Of a stretch of 64,000 nucleotides of DNA, positions 27,037-36,448 are shown piece by piece (positions within the stretch are counted from its first letter, which is position 1; each line of letters starts with the position of its first letter). This stretch comes from Sphingomonas sp. HITSZ_GF (GTDB lineage: Bacteria > Pseudomonadota > Alphaproteobacteria > Sphingomonadales > Sphingomonadaceae): the NCBI RefSeq assembly GCF_029543155.1, contig NZ_JARQXA010000003.1, forward strand, positions 372,001 through 436,000, read 5' to 3'. The notes beneath the pieces are model-generated. The model was not told the DNA's origin. It saw only the letters and a list, made by a program, of their open reading frames with translations, and ran no database searches. The translations under genes were made by a program, and so were the position numbers.

Positions 27037-28077
27037 TTACTTCGTCCCCGAAGGCACCGGCTGCGGCACATTCTCCGGCACCGGCAGCCCGAAGTCGGGC
27101 CGGCCATCGGCGGTCCAGCCGAACTTCTGGATGTGCGGTGCGCGCTTGAGCGTGCACTTCATCCCCGCTGCCGAATTGGCGTGGTAGATGATCCAGTTCT
27201 CCTTGCCGTCGGGCGACAGGAAGAAGCCGTTATGGCCGGTTGCGTACACACCGTTCCCCTTGTGGAGCACCGGCGCCGGCGCCTTGCTCCACGCCTTGGG
27301 GTCGAGCGGGTTGGCGCCCGGCGCCGCGCGCAGCAGCCCCAGCGCATAGTCGTCGGACCAGCAGGGGCTCGCCGAATAGGTCAGGAACAGGTCGCCCCTG
27401 GGTCCCGGCAGGAATTCCGGCCCCTCGAGGATCTGGCGCCCGTCGAGCCGCTCCCAGGGCTGGTCGGGCATGGCGATCACCTGCTCCTTGCCCTTGAGCG
27501 TCCAGGGGTTCTTCATCTCGGCGATCGCCAGCCCGCTGTCCGGGCCCAGATAGGGCGAATAGACGAAGTAGCGCTTGCCGCGATACTGGAAGGTGGTGCC
27601 GTCGATCCCGGCATGCGCGGTGTTGATCCGGCCGCGGTCGATCCAGGTGCCGCCCAGCGGGTCCGCGCCCTTGTTCTCCAGCACGAACACCGCGCGGTGC
27701 GCGTCGTCGCTGAAGCCGCTCGCGGTGGCAGTGTAGTAGAGGAACCAGCTCTTGCCGATCCGGTGCAGCTCGGGTGCCCAGATCAGGTGCGCGTTGGCGC
27801 CTTCCTTGGGGGGCGTCCACACCTTCTTCCGCTCCGCATTGGCCAGGTCCGCGATGTTCCGCGTCCGGAACAGCGTGATCCCGTCGCGCTGGGTGTGCAT
27901 ATAGTAATAGGTGCCGTCGACCTGGGTGATCCAGGGATCGGGGCCCGAGGGGAGCAGCGGGTTGGTATAGGTCCCCGCCGGCTTGGCCGTGCCGGCCTCC
28001 TGCGCCGTGGCGGTCCCGGCCGCGAACAGCGCCGCGCCGATCAGCGCCCCGGTCCAGAATTGCATGCCTCGCATCAT
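27037..28077 (-). CDS. Secreted GH43-family glycoside hydrolase (arabinan/xylan type)
   Basis: 346 residues with a signal peptide (FWTGALIGAALFAAGTATAQ). The five-bladed propeller residues of GH43 are visible: SGPDPWITQVDGTYYYMHT with the general-base Asp, AGIDGTTFQYRGKRYFVYS with the pKa-modulating Asp, and ILEGPEFLPGPRGDLFLTYS with the acid Glu. ATG at 28077 is chosen because GGGGAGG lies seven bases upstream; an ATG five codons earlier overlaps that site. It probably releases arabinose or a related sugar in the periplasm. A TATCTTAT motif (28107-28114) lies 30 nt upstream. Confidence 0.88.
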   Translation of the reverse strand: MMRGMQFWTGALIGAALFAAGTATAQEAGTAKPAGTYTNPLLPSGPDPWITQVDGTYYYMHTQRDGITLFRTRNIADLANAERKKVWTPPKEGANAHLIWAPELHRIGKSWFLYYTATASGFSDDAHRAVFVLENKGADPLGGTWIDRGRINTAHAGIDGTTFQYRGKRYFVYSPYLGPDSGLAIAEMKNPWTLKGKEQVIAMPDQPWERLDGRQILEGPEFLPGPRGDLFLTYSASPCWSDDYALGLLRAAPGANPLDPKAWSKAPAPVLHKGNGVYATGHNGFFLSPDGKENWIIYHANSAAGMKCTLKRAPHIQKFGWTADGRPDFGLPVPENVPQPVPSGTK

Positions 28078-28103
28078 CCCGTGCCTCCCCATCTATTTGA
28101 CTG

Positions 28104-28120
28104 ACTTATCTTATAATTTT
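28104..28120. promoter_or_regulatory. AT-rich operator-like site upstream of GH43 gene
   Basis: ACTTATCTTATAATTTT resembles the TATCGTAT core seen at 31355, 38346, 44458 and 44752 in the same locus. It stands out from GC-rich surroundings between dgoA and the GH43 gene. Confidence 0.4.
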
Positions 28121-28171
28121 GCCGCCCAAATGGCCCTTTGGGCGCAACCTTTGCAACCTTGGGTGTCTGGT

Positions 28172-28801
28172 CTAGCGCGGAAGCGCGGCGACGAAGGCGC
28201 GGGCATTGGCCCCCACCTCGGCGGCGCCCATCCCCGCCTTGTACAGCGCCGATCCCAGGCCGAAGCCTGCCGCGCCGGCCAGCCGCCAGGGGTCCATGTT
28301 GTCGGGCGAGATACCGCCCACCGGCAGCACCCGCGCCTCCTTGGGCAGCACCGCGCGCATCGCCTTGAGCACCAGCGGGCTCGCCGCCTCGGCCGGGAAC
28401 AGCTTGAGCGCGGTCGCCCCCGCGTCGAGCGCGGCGAAGGCCTCGCTCGGGGTGGCGATGCCGGGCAGCGAGACCAGCCCCGCCGCGGCGCTCGCCGAGA
28501 TCACCCCCATATTGGCGTTGGGCGAGATGATCATCGTGCCGCCCGCGGCCATCACCGCGGTCACCTGCACCTCGCGCAGCACCGTACCCGCGCCGATCAC
28601 CGCCCGCCCCTCGAAGCGCTTGGCGAGGCGCGCCACGCTCTCCAGCGGATCGGGCGAGTTCATCGGCACTTCGATCAGGGTAAAGCCCGCCGAAACAAGC
28701 TCTTCGCCGATCGCCTCGACTTCGTCGGGCCGCACGCCGCGCAGGATCGCGATCAGCGGGCAGCGGGCAAAGGCGGCGTCGAAGGCGGCGAGGTTACTCA
28801 T
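28172..28801 (-). CDS. dgoA: 2-dehydro-3-deoxy-6-phosphogalactonate aldolase
   Basis: 209 residues, KDPG/KDPGal class I aldolase fold. Glu44 (LIEVPMNSPDP) and the Schiff-base Lys133 (ALKLFPAEAA) are present, and VIGAGTVL and LPVGGISPDNM bind phosphate. It splits KDPGal to pyruvate and glyceraldehyde 3-phosphate. The ATG overlaps the stop of the kinase gene (ATGA); the kinase context favours galactonate rather than gluconate as the source. Confidence 0.92.
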   Translation of the reverse strand: MSNLAAFDAAFARCPLIAILRGVRPDEVEAIGEELVSAGFTLIEVPMNSPDPLESVARLAKRFEGRAVIGAGTVLREVQVTAVMAAGGTMIISPNANMGVISASAAAGLVSLPGIATPSEAFAALDAGATALKLFPAEAASPLVLKAMRAVLPKEARVLPVGGISPDNMDPWRLAGAAGFGLGSALYKAGMGAAEVGANARAFVAALPR

Positions 28802-29664
28802 GAATGGCTCCCGATGGCGATGATGCCCGCCACGAAGGCGGCGTGGCTGTCGACCAGCGCGGCGCGGCGACCCTGCGCCTCGATCGCTGCCGAATAGAGG
28901 CCGCCCAGCACCGGGTCGGCAAGGATATGGACTTCGTCGTGCCCGGCGCGCTCGAGCCGCGCGGCGACGTCGCTGCCGATCAGCAGCCCGCTGGCGAAGC
29001 TCGCTGCGTCGGCATCGTCGCGCTCGCCGAGCAGCTTGGCCGCGCGGATGCCGAACAGCGAGGCGGCGAGGTCGCGCTTGCGCCCCTCCTCCACCCCGTC
29101 GAGGAACGCCTGGCCCAGCGTCACCTCGGCGCCGAGCTGGCTGGCGAGCAGGCCGTGCTTGCGGAGGAGCGCGAACAGCTCGCCGGTCATCGCCGTGGTG
29201 AAGCCGGCGATCCGCCCGCCTTCCATCAGCGCCCATTTGCAGTGGGTGCCCGGCTGCGCCAGCAGCGCGTCGCCCGGCACCAGCCCGGCGGCGACGGCGC
29301 CGAGCAGCTGGACTTCCTCGCCCCGCATCACGTCCGCCGGCCCGGTCACCGATACGCCGGGGACGATCGCGGTACGATCGTCGATGCGCAGCAAATTGGC
29401 GGCAAGGTCCTCGATCCCGGCCGGGGCGGGCACATAGGGCGCCGCCTGCCAGCCGATGTTCGATCCGACCATGCCCGCCATCAGCATCGGCAGCGCGCCG
29501 AACCGCGAGCGAATGCCCGCCGCCTCGGCTTCGAAGTCGCTGACCGACGTAACCCCGCGATCGTCGCGCTCGGTGCGGACGACCTGGCCGCCCTCGATCA
29601 GGAAGACGCGCCTATTGGTCGTCCCCCAATCGATGGCGAGGAAGGTGCCGGAAAAGCTCACCAC
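28798..29664 (-). CDS. dgoK: 2-dehydro-3-deoxygalactonokinase
   Basis: 288 residues. FLAIDWGTTNRRVFLI is the ATPase phosphate loop; MLMAGMVGSNIGWQAAPYVPAP and LAQPGTHCKWALMEGG are DgoK signatures. It phosphorylates 2-keto-3-deoxygalactonate for the aldolase gene that overlaps it. Its GTG start overlaps the transporter gene by seven bases. Confidence 0.93.
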   Translation of the reverse strand: MVSFSGTFLAIDWGTTNRRVFLIEGGQVVRTERDDRGVTSVSDFEAEAAGIRSRFGALPMLMAGMVGSNIGWQAAPYVPAPAGIEDLAANLLRIDDRTAIVPGVSVTGPADVMRGEEVQLLGAVAAGLVPGDALLAQPGTHCKWALMEGGRIAGFTTAMTGELFALLRKHGLLASQLGAEVTLGQAFLDGVEEGRKRDLAASLFGIRAAKLLGERDDADAASFASGLLIGSDVAARLERAGHDEVHILADPVLGGLYSAAIEAQGRRAALVDSHAAFVAGIIAIGSHS

Positions 29665-31307
29665 CAGGTCGCGTACAGGGCGATGAGGATCAGGATCACG
29701 CCGATGCCGGCCACGTTGAACACCTGCGGCGTCTTGAAGCTCACGCCTTCCATGGTGACGCGGTTGGCGTCGCCGCGGCCCTTGAACAGCACCGAGACGA
29801 TCATCGCGAGCGCCAGGCTGACCAGGAACACGAACAGCATGCGGTTCATGAAGGGGAACAGCCAGGCGTTGAGCGCCTCCGGGATGTACGACGCCGGATG
29901 CTCGATGCTGATGATCGACTTGAGCACCACCGACAGCGCCACCGAGGTGACCGCCGCGACGATCGCGCCGGCTTCGGTCGCCCGCTTCCAGAACAGGCCG
30001 AGCAGGAAGATCACCGTGATGCCCGGGGTGAAGAAGCCCGAGAATTCCTGGATGAACTGGAACGCCTGGTCCGACTGGCCGATCAGCGGCTTGGCGGCGA
30101 GGATCGCGATCACCACCGAGACGGCGGCGACGATGCGGCCGACGAGCACCAGGTGCTTCTCCTGGCCGGTCTTGCCGGTGCCATTCTCGCCGCGCGTGTT
30201 GATACCACGCGCCTTGGCGTAGAGGTCGAGCGTGAAGATCGTGCCGATCGAATTGATCTTCGAAGCGGTCGACGCGATGATCGCCGCGACCAGCGCCGCG
30301 AAGACGAGGCCGAGCAGGCCCGGCGGCAGCAGCTTGAGCATCGTCGGATAGGCTTCGTCACCCACCGCGAGGTTCGGCGCCAGCATCACTGCGGCGATGC
30401 CCGGCAGCACGATGATCACCGGCATGAGGAGCTTCAGGTACGCGGCGAGCGTGATGCCCTTCTGCGCCTCGCCCAGGTTCTTCGCGGCCAGCGCGCGCTG
30501 GATGATGTACTGGTTGAAGCCCCAATAGCTCAGGTTCGCGATCCACATGCCGCCCACGAGCACGGCGATGCCGGGCAGGTCCTTGTAGAAGGGATTGTCG
30601 GGCGAGAGGATCATGTCGAACTTCTCGGGATGCGCATTGGCCAGCGCATGGAAGCCGGCGAACACGCCTTGGCCGCCGCCGATCTGGTCGAGCGTCAGGT
30701 ACGAGACGATCAGGCCGCCCATCACCAGCAACGTCACCTGGACGATGTCGGTCAGCGCCACAGCCTTGAGGCCGCCATAGAGCTGGTAGAGCAGCGCGAA
30801 GCCGCCCAGGCCGATCAGCGCCGCCATCTGGTCGACGCCTGCCACCTTGTGCACCGCGATCGAGCCGAGCCAGATGATCGAGGTCAGGTTCACGAACACG
30901 TAGAGCGCGAGCCAGAACACCGCCATCAGCACGGGCAGGACCTTGCCGTACCGCTGTTCGAGGAACTGCGGCATGGTGTAGATCTCGTTCTTCAGGAAGA
31001 TCGGCAGGAAATACTTGCCGACGATCAGCAGCGTCAGCGCCGCCATCCACTCATAGGACGCGATCGCCAGGCCGATCTTGTAGCCCGAACCGGCCATGCC
31101 GACGATCTGTTCTGCAGAAATATTTGCAGCGATCAGCGAAGCGCCGATCGCCCACCAGGGCAGCGCCTTGGAGGCAAGGAAATAGTCGGACGTATCCTTG
31201 GCATGCCCGGCCTTCTCCCGGCTAACCCATTGTGCTAGGCCGAAAATTCCGATGGCATAGATGATGACCACGATCAGGTCGATTTGCGACAGACTCGTCA
31301 CGGGCAT
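29658..31307 (-). CDS. Sodium/solute symporter, SGLT-like sugar transporter
   Basis: 549 residues, about 14 membrane helices. DYFLASKALPWWAIGASLIAANISAEQIVGMAGSGYK is the SSS-family signature region, and KINSIGTIFTLDLYAKARG matches helix-8 sodium-site sequence in SGLT-like proteins. It would import galactose, arabinose or oligosaccharide released in the periplasm. The ATG at 31307 lies very close to GGGAGGG; a GTG two codons later has better spacing and may be the true start. First gene of the transporter-dgoK-dgoA unit, divergent from the GntR regulator. Confidence 0.9.
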   Translation of the reverse strand: MPVTSLSQIDLIVVIIYAIGIFGLAQWVSREKAGHAKDTSDYFLASKALPWWAIGASLIAANISAEQIVGMAGSGYKIGLAIASYEWMAALTLLIVGKYFLPIFLKNEIYTMPQFLEQRYGKVLPVLMAVFWLALYVFVNLTSIIWLGSIAVHKVAGVDQMAALIGLGGFALLYQLYGGLKAVALTDIVQVTLLVMGGLIVSYLTLDQIGGGQGVFAGFHALANAHPEKFDMILSPDNPFYKDLPGIAVLVGGMWIANLSYWGFNQYIIQRALAAKNLGEAQKGITLAAYLKLLMPVIIVLPGIAAVMLAPNLAVGDEAYPTMLKLLPPGLLGLVFAALVAAIIASTASKINSIGTIFTLDLYAKARGINTRGENGTGKTGQEKHLVLVGRIVAAVSVVIAILAAKPLIGQSDQAFQFIQEFSGFFTPGITVIFLLGLFWKRATEAGAIVAAVTSVALSVVLKSIISIEHPASYIPEALNAWLFPFMNRMLFVFLVSLALAMIVSVLFKGRGDANRVTMEGVSFKTPQVFNVAGIGVILILIALYATWW

Positions 31308-31351
31308 TCCCTCCCTACGACGCCGCGCGCTCCCGGGCGGCTGAACGGTTC

Positions 31352-31369
31352 ATTTATCGTATTAATTGG
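31352..31369. promoter_or_regulatory. Candidate GntR operator in transporter/regulator divergent region
   Basis: ATTTATCGTATTAATTGG includes TATCGTAT (31355-31362), 45 nt upstream of the transporter start and about 90 nt from the regulator start. The same core occurs at 38346 and, inverted, at 44752. Confidence 0.5.
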
Positions 31370-31457
31370 TCTTGTCTAGCGTGCAGTTTGGGATACACCT
31401 AGGCAGAGAGGGCAAAAAGCGACGATCGTCGCCTCGATAGAAAAGGAAAACCCGCGC

Positions 31458-32195
31458 GTGGCAACGTCTCTTTCCAGGTCGCACGACGAGTTGCGTCCGC
31501 AGCTCGGGCGCAACCTGACCTATGGCCTGCTCGACCGGCTGGGCCGGGCGATCGTCACCGGCCAGTACGAGACCCAGCCCTTCCCGACCGAGGCCGAGCT
31601 GACCAAGCAGCATGGCGTCAGCCGCTCGGTGACGCGCGAAGCGGTCAAGATGCTCACCGCCAAGGGCCTGCTGAGCGCCCGCCCCCGCCAGGGTACCGTG
31701 GTCGAGCCAACCTCTTCCTGGAACCTGTTTGACACCGATGTCTTGCGCTGGCTGCTGGAGCGGCAATTCTCGGTCGACCTGCTCAAGCAGTTCAACCAGC
31801 TGCGCGTCGCGATCGAGCCGGAAGCTGCCGCGCTCGCCGCGCGCTTCGCCGATGACGACGACATGACGGTGATCGCCGAGGGCCTTGCCCGCATGGTCGC
31901 CGCCGAAAAGGGACTGGACGACACGCTGGAGGCGGACATCGCCTTCCACGTCTCGATCCTGCGCGCCTCGGGCAATCCCTTCTACGTCCAGTTCCGCGAC
32001 GTGGTGGGCACCGCGCTGCGCACCTCGATCCGCTTCACCAACCGGGTGAAGGGCCGCACCGCCAACGTCGCCGATCACGGCCGCGTGCTCGAGGCGATCA
32101 AGGCCCGCGACCCCGACGCCGCCCGCGTGGCGATGCGCGCGCTGATCTCCGACGTGCTCGAGCTGATCGACACCTACGAGCCGACCGCGGGCTAG
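31458..32195 (+). CDS. GntR-family (FCD) transcriptional regulator
   Basis: 245 residues. Winged helix at ~20-85 (FPTEAELTKQHGVSRSVTREAVKMLTAKGLLSARPRQGTVV), then an all-helical FCD effector domain with metal-site residues (LRVAIEPEAAALAA; ADIAFHVSILRASGNPF; DHGRVLEAI). GTG start with AGGA ten bases upstream. FCD regulators of this type usually respond to sugar acids. It is the only regulator in the sugar locus and probably controls it through the TATCGTAT-like sites. Confidence 0.9.
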   Translation: MATSLSRSHDELRPQLGRNLTYGLLDRLGRAIVTGQYETQPFPTEAELTKQHGVSRSVTREAVKMLTAKGLLSARPRQGTVVEPTSSWNLFDTDVLRWLLERQFSVDLLKQFNQLRVAIEPEAAALAARFADDDDMTVIAEGLARMVAAEKGLDDTLEADIAFHVSILRASGNPFYVQFRDVVGTALRTSIRFTNRVKGRTANVADHGRVLEAIKARDPDAARVAMRALISDVLELIDTYEPTAG

Positions 32196-32212
32196 GTCCC
32201 TGCTCCGGAACC

Positions 32213-32320
32213 CGTCACCCCGGCCTTGTGCCGGGGTCCACGGAGCCGCAATGGCTAGGTTTTGAGCCTCTTGCCTATGACTCGCTTCACGGTGGACCCC
32301 GGCACAAGGCCGGGGTGACG
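32213..32320. repeat. Perfect 28-bp inverted repeat between convergent genes
   Basis: Arms 32213-32240 and 32293-32320 are exact reverse complements, separated by 52 nt; each arm also contains its own small hairpin (CCCCGGC...GCCGGGG). It occupies most of the gap between the GntR gene and the convergent GH43 gene and may terminate both. It belongs to the same family as 499-580. Confidence 0.85.
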
Positions 32321-32351
32321 AGGTAGTTTGAGGGGCGTGAAGTCCCCGCGA

Positions 32352-33278
32352 TCAATCCATCTTGATCGGCAGGATCGATCCGTCCTTGCCAAAGGTCACA
32401 GAGGTAATCGCCACCCGGCGCGAGCCGGTATAGGGGCCGTCATGCGGCTGCCCTTCCCAGCGGTGATAGGCGATGTACCAGCGCCCGTCCTTGGGATCGC
32501 GCAGGAAGGCGTGATGGCCCGGCCCCTTGTACCTGGCGTCGCTCACCAGGATCGCCCCGCGATATTTCCACGGGCCCACCGGCGACGACGCCGTGGCGTA
32601 GTGCACCGAATAGGTGGTGTCGCGGAAATTGCCCGAGGAATAGGACAGGTAATAGGTACCCTTGCGCTCGAACATGAACGAGCCCTCGGTGAAGTGCGGC
32701 GGCGTCTTCACCTTCACTTCGCGATCGATGCTGACCATGTCGGGCTTGAGCAGCCACACGCGTAGCGTCGCGCCGGCGCTGCCGCCGGCATAGAGATAGC
32801 GCTTGCCGCTCTTCGGATCGACGAACACCGCCGGGTCGATCGCCTCGAAGCCGTGGCCGCCGTCATTGACCAGCGGCTTGCCGCTGTCCTTGCACGGACC
32901 CGCCGGACCTTCGCACACCGCCACGCCGATGCGGCTCGGCGTCGGGTTCTGCGGGCCGATCGAGTAATAGAAATAATAGCGGCCATTGGCGCGGACCATG
33001 TCCGGCGCCCACAGGCGATGCTCGGGCGCGTGATCGTCCTCGATCCACGGGATCATGCTGTGATCGAGGAGGACAGGCCCCTTCTCCCACTTCTGCATGT
33101 CGAGCGAATGCCAGGCGACCAGGGTCTTGCCGCCGAAGGTCGGGTAGAGCCAGTACTGGCCTTCCGCGACTTCGAAGTCCGGATCGGCGCCGTCGAAGAA
33201 GGACGGCGTGTCCTGGGCATGCGCGGGCAGCGCGGCGAGGACGAGCCCCGCCAGCGCTCCAAGGGCGAGCTTGCGCAT
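32352..33278 (-). CDS. Secreted GH43-family glycoside hydrolase
   Basis: 308 residues with signal peptide (LALGALAGLVLAALPAHAQ). Propeller catalytic positions: GADPDFEVAEGQYWLYPT, FEAIDPAVFVDPKSGKRYLYAGG and PHFTEGSFMFERKGTYYLSYS; LWAPDMVRANGRYYFYYS is a GH43 blade motif. It starts on an ATG overlapping the stop of the GH5-like gene by one base; a GTG one codon earlier is also possible. Probably an exo-acting enzyme on arabinose- or galactose-containing glycans. Confidence 0.87.
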   Translation of the reverse strand: MRKLALGALAGLVLAALPAHAQDTPSFFDGADPDFEVAEGQYWLYPTFGGKTLVAWHSLDMQKWEKGPVLLDHSMIPWIEDDHAPEHRLWAPDMVRANGRYYFYYSIGPQNPTPSRIGVAVCEGPAGPCKDSGKPLVNDGGHGFEAIDPAVFVDPKSGKRYLYAGGSAGATLRVWLLKPDMVSIDREVKVKTPPHFTEGSFMFERKGTYYLSYSSGNFRDTTYSVHYATASSPVGPWKYRGAILVSDARYKGPGHHAFLRDPKDGRWYIAYHRWEGQPHDGPYTGSRRVAITSVTFGKDGSILPIKMD

Positions 33279-34414
33279 CACTTCGCCGCCGGCGCCGCGG
33301 GCACCACGCCCTTGGGCGAGGTCGCAAGGCGCTTGATCAGGTCGGCCTCGGCCTGGCGATAGGGCGTACCGTCGGCGCGGAACACCTCGTGGAACCAGAT
33401 CGTCGGCTCCTCATAGGTATAGGGCTTCTTCCAGCTGTCCCACGGCATGCGGGTCTGCGTCTTCCCGTCGACGAAGCCCCAGTTCATCATGCCGATGTTC
33501 AGCCGCTTGGCGATCGGCAGCGAGCCGTCGAAGGTCGAGCCGTTGCCGCGCGCCATATATTCGGTGCAGATCACCGGGCGGCCATAGCTGAGCATCTGGC
33601 GCGCGCGCTTCTCGAAGGTCTCGGGCCAGCTATAGTCGTGGAAGGTCATCACGTCCGACTGGGCGATCTGCACCTTCTCGGTCGCGTCGAGCTTGGACTG
33701 GTCGTCCCAATGCTCGCCGATCCACACGCCCGAGGTGAGCGGCTGGCTGGGATCGGCCGCGCGCGCCCAGGCGAAGACCTGGGGCAGCAGCTTGGCGACC
33801 ATCGCCTTCTTGTCCGGCGTCGGCTTGTAGTTGCCGCCGCCGCCATTGTTCGGCTCGTTCCACAGGTCCCAGCCGAGCACGCGGCTGTCGTTGGCGAAGG
33901 CGCCGACGACGCCCTTCACGTACGACTCCAGCTTGCCATACTGGCTCTCGTCCTTGAGGCGGGCGGCGCCCGGCGCCTGGACCCAGCCCGAATTGTGGAC
34001 GCCCGGGATCGGCGGATGCTGCGGCCCGGCCACCGGGTTCGGATCCCAGCAGCTGTCGAACAACACGAACAGCGGCTTGATCTTGTGCTTGGCGGCGATC
34101 GTCAGGAACACGTCCATCCGCTTCTTCAGCCCCTCGGGGTCATTCTCCCAGAGCAGGTTGTGCAGGAACACGCGCATCGTGTTCATGCCGATCGACTCGG
34201 CATAGCCCAGCTCCTTGTCGATCGTCGCCGGATCGAAGGTCTCGGGCTGCCACATCTCGAGCTGGTTGATCGCGTTGGCGGGCGCGTAGTTCGAGCCGAC
34301 CAGCCAGGGCTGCTTGGCGTACCAGGCGTTCGCCTGCGCCGGGGTCCACTGGTCGCGCGCCAGCGCGGGGGTCGCCACGAGCATCGCGGCGACGAACAAC
34401 ATTACACGCTTCAT
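33278..34414 (-). CDS. Secreted GH5-like cellulase-fold glycoside hydrolase
   Basis: 378 residues with signal peptide (VMLFVAAMLVATPALAR). Clan GH-A TIM barrel: acid/base Glu187 in LGWDLWNEPNN and nucleophile Glu285 in RPVICTEYMARGNGSTFD. MNTMRVFLHNLLWENDPEGL forms the second strand. Database entries for this family are often called 1,4-beta-xylanase, but the substrate here is more likely set by the arabinose/galactose locus. AAGGGGG precedes the ATG. It is 10 nt downstream of the epimerase gene. Confidence 0.83.
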   Translation of the reverse strand: MKRVMLFVAAMLVATPALARDQWTPAQANAWYAKQPWLVGSNYAPANAINQLEMWQPETFDPATIDKELGYAESIGMNTMRVFLHNLLWENDPEGLKKRMDVFLTIAAKHKIKPLFVLFDSCWDPNPVAGPQHPPIPGVHNSGWVQAPGAARLKDESQYGKLESYVKGVVGAFANDSRVLGWDLWNEPNNGGGGNYKPTPDKKAMVAKLLPQVFAWARAADPSQPLTSGVWIGEHWDDQSKLDATEKVQIAQSDVMTFHDYSWPETFEKRARQMLSYGRPVICTEYMARGNGSTFDGSLPIAKRLNIGMMNWGFVDGKTQTRMPWDSWKKPYTYEEPTIWFHEVFRADGTPYRQAEADLIKRLATSPKGVVPAAPAAK

Positions 34415-34424
34415 ACCGCCCCCT

Positions 34425-35579
34425 TTAGCGCTTGGCGGCCTGACCCGTGGTCAGGCGATAGGTCATGACGTTGTGATAGGTCTGGCCCGGCTCGAGGCGG
34501 GCGCTGGTGAAGCCCTTCTGGTTGGGCGAGTCCGGGAAGAGCTGCGGCTCCATCACGAAGCCGTCGCCCTCGCGATATACCTTCTTGGCCTTGCCGTAGG
34601 AGGTGCCGTCCAGGAAGTTGCCCGAATAGAATTGCAGGCCCGGCTGGTTCGACCACAGCTCGAAGCCGCGGCCCGAAGCCGGATCATAGACCTTCGCCAT
34701 CAGGTGCTGGCTCTTGGTCACTTCGCGGCCGATCACCCAGTTATGGTCGTAACCGCGCGCCCAGACGATCTGCTGGTCGCTGGCGTCGCGGACGCGCTCG
34801 CCGATCGCATGCGGGGTGCGGAAGTCGAACACCGTGCCGGCCACCGACTTGAACTCGCCGGTCGGGATCGCGCCATCGTCGGTCGGCAGATAGGTCTGCG
34901 CCGGGATCGTCACGACATGCCCCATCGCGCCGTTCGACGAGCCTTCGCCCGACAGGTTCCAGCAGCCATGGTTGGTCAGGTTGACGATCGTCGTCTTGTC
35001 GGTGGTCGCGCTATAGTCGATCGTCAGGTGGTTCTGCTCGTCGAGCGAATAGGTCGCATCCACGGTCAGCGTGCCCGGATAGCCCATGTCGCCATCGGGG
35101 CTGACATAGCGCAGCGTCACCGATGCGGTCGGCCCGCTCTTCACCGAAGTGACGGTCCACAGCACCTTGTCGAAGCCGGTGGTGCCGCCGTGCAGCGCGT
35201 TCTTCCCGTTGTTGATCGGGGTCTGGTAGGTCTTGCCGTCGAGCGTGAACTTGCCCGCCGCCAGGCGGTTGCCGAAGCGGCCGACGATCGGGCCGAAATA
35301 TTGCGGCTTGGCGAGATACTGCTCGAGATTGTCATAGCCCAGCGCGACATCGGCCTTGCGGCCGTTGCGATCCGGCATGACCAGCGACTGGATCGTCGCG
35401 CCCCAGCCGATGATCTTCGCCGAAACGCCCTTGCCGTTGGTGAGCGTCACCGCTTCCACCACGCGCCCGTCGGGCAGCGTGCCGAAGGTGCCGCGCTTGG
35501 CGGTGGCGGCTTCGGCGTTGGTCGCGAGGGCGCAGGCGAGCGCCGCTCCCACCAACAAAGCGTTCTTGCGCAGGGTCAT
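34425..35579 (-). CDS. galM: Exported aldose 1-epimerase (mutarotase)
   Basis: 384 residues with signal peptide (LLVGAALACALATNAEA). GWGATIQSLVMPDRNG, FGPIVGRFGNRLAAGKFTLDG, ALHGGTTGFDKVLW and LTNHGCWNLSGEG carry the substrate-binding and catalytic His residues of GalM, and GFVMEPQLFPDSPNQ the catalytic Glu. It interconverts anomers of galactose or arabinose in the periplasm before oxidation or uptake. AGGAG lies eight bases before the ATG at 35579; the longer frame upstream is a shadow. Confidence 0.92.
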   Translation of the reverse strand: MTLRKNALLVGAALACALATNAEAATAKRGTFGTLPDGRVVEAVTLTNGKGVSAKIIGWGATIQSLVMPDRNGRKADVALGYDNLEQYLAKPQYFGPIVGRFGNRLAAGKFTLDGKTYQTPINNGKNALHGGTTGFDKVLWTVTSVKSGPTASVTLRYVSPDGDMGYPGTLTVDATYSLDEQNHLTIDYSATTDKTTIVNLTNHGCWNLSGEGSSNGAMGHVVTIPAQTYLPTDDGAIPTGEFKSVAGTVFDFRTPHAIGERVRDASDQQIVWARGYDHNWVIGREVTKSQHLMAKVYDPASGRGFELWSNQPGLQFYSGNFLDGTSYGKAKKVYREGDGFVMEPQLFPDSPNQKGFTSARLEPGQTYHNVMTYRLTTGQAAKR

Positions 35580-35593
35580 GCCTTTTCTCCTGG

Positions 35594-36448
35594 TCAACCG
35601 CGATAGAGCTGGGTCGCCAGGCCGCGGCAGCCTGGATCGACCTCGAACAATGCGCCGCCATGGGGCTCGTCCACCCCATCGGCTGCGGATGTGACGAACA
35701 TGCGGTCCAGCCCTTCGCCGGCAAAGGTGCAGCTGGTGATCTGGCTCGCCGGCAGTTCGATTGTACGCATGCGTTCGCCCTGAGGCGAGAAGCGGGTGAC
35801 GCAGCCGGCACCCCAGCAGCCGACCCACAGGCAGCCCTCGGCGTCGAAGGTCATGCCGTCGGGGTTGCCCCATTCGGGCTGGAACTCGATGAACGGCTTG
35901 CGCGGGCCGAGCGTGCCGTCGTCCTGGATGGCGAAGCGGAAGATCGTCGCCAGCGAAGTGTCGGTGTGGAGCAGGAAGCTGCCGTCCGCCGCGATCGCCG
36001 GGCCGTTGGCGATGGCATAGGGCCGGTCGACCCGGGTCGCGGTGCCGTCGATGTCGAGCCGGTAGAAGCTGCCGGTCGGGTCCTCGCAGTTGATCGACAT
36101 GGTGCCGGCCCAGATCCGCCCCTGCGGATCGGCCTTGGCATCGTTGATCCGGTTGCCGGTGGCGTCTGGCTCAGGCGCGGCGATCGTGCGCGTGTCGCCG
36201 GTATCGGGATCGAAGCCCACGAAGCGGCGGCCGAGCCCCAGGACGAAGCCGCCCCGCTCGCGCTCGATTGCCCAGCCCAGATAGTCGTCGAACACCCAGC
36301 CGGTGATCGCTCCGGTCTCCAGCGACAGCCGGTTGAGCCGGTGCGACAGGATGTCGGTCCAGTAGAGCGCATTGTCGCGCGCCGACCAGAGCGGCCCCTC
36401 GCCCAGCTGGTCGCGGCGGTCGCGCTCGACGATGCGGACGAGGGACAT
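35594..36448 (-). CDS. SMP-30/gluconolactonase-family sugar lactonase
   Basis: 284 residues, cytoplasmic. LGEGPLWSARDNALYWTDI supplies the metal Glu, NRINDAKADPQGRIWAGTM the Asn/Asp, and FEPEWGNPDGMTFDAEGCLWVG-like sequence the catalytic Asp. It opens galactono- or arabinono-1,4-lactone to the aldonate. The ATG overlaps the dehydratase stop by one base (TGATG). Confidence 0.92.
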   Translation of the reverse strand: MSLVRIVERDRRDQLGEGPLWSARDNALYWTDILSHRLNRLSLETGAITGWVFDDYLGWAIERERGGFVLGLGRRFVGFDPDTGDTRTIAAPEPDATGNRINDAKADPQGRIWAGTMSINCEDPTGSFYRLDIDGTATRVDRPYAIANGPAIAADGSFLLHTDTSLATIFRFAIQDDGTLGPRKPFIEFQPEWGNPDGMTFDAEGCLWVGCWGAGCVTRFSPQGERMRTIELPASQITSCTFAGEGLDRMFVTSAADGVDEPHGGALFEVDPGCRGLATQLYRG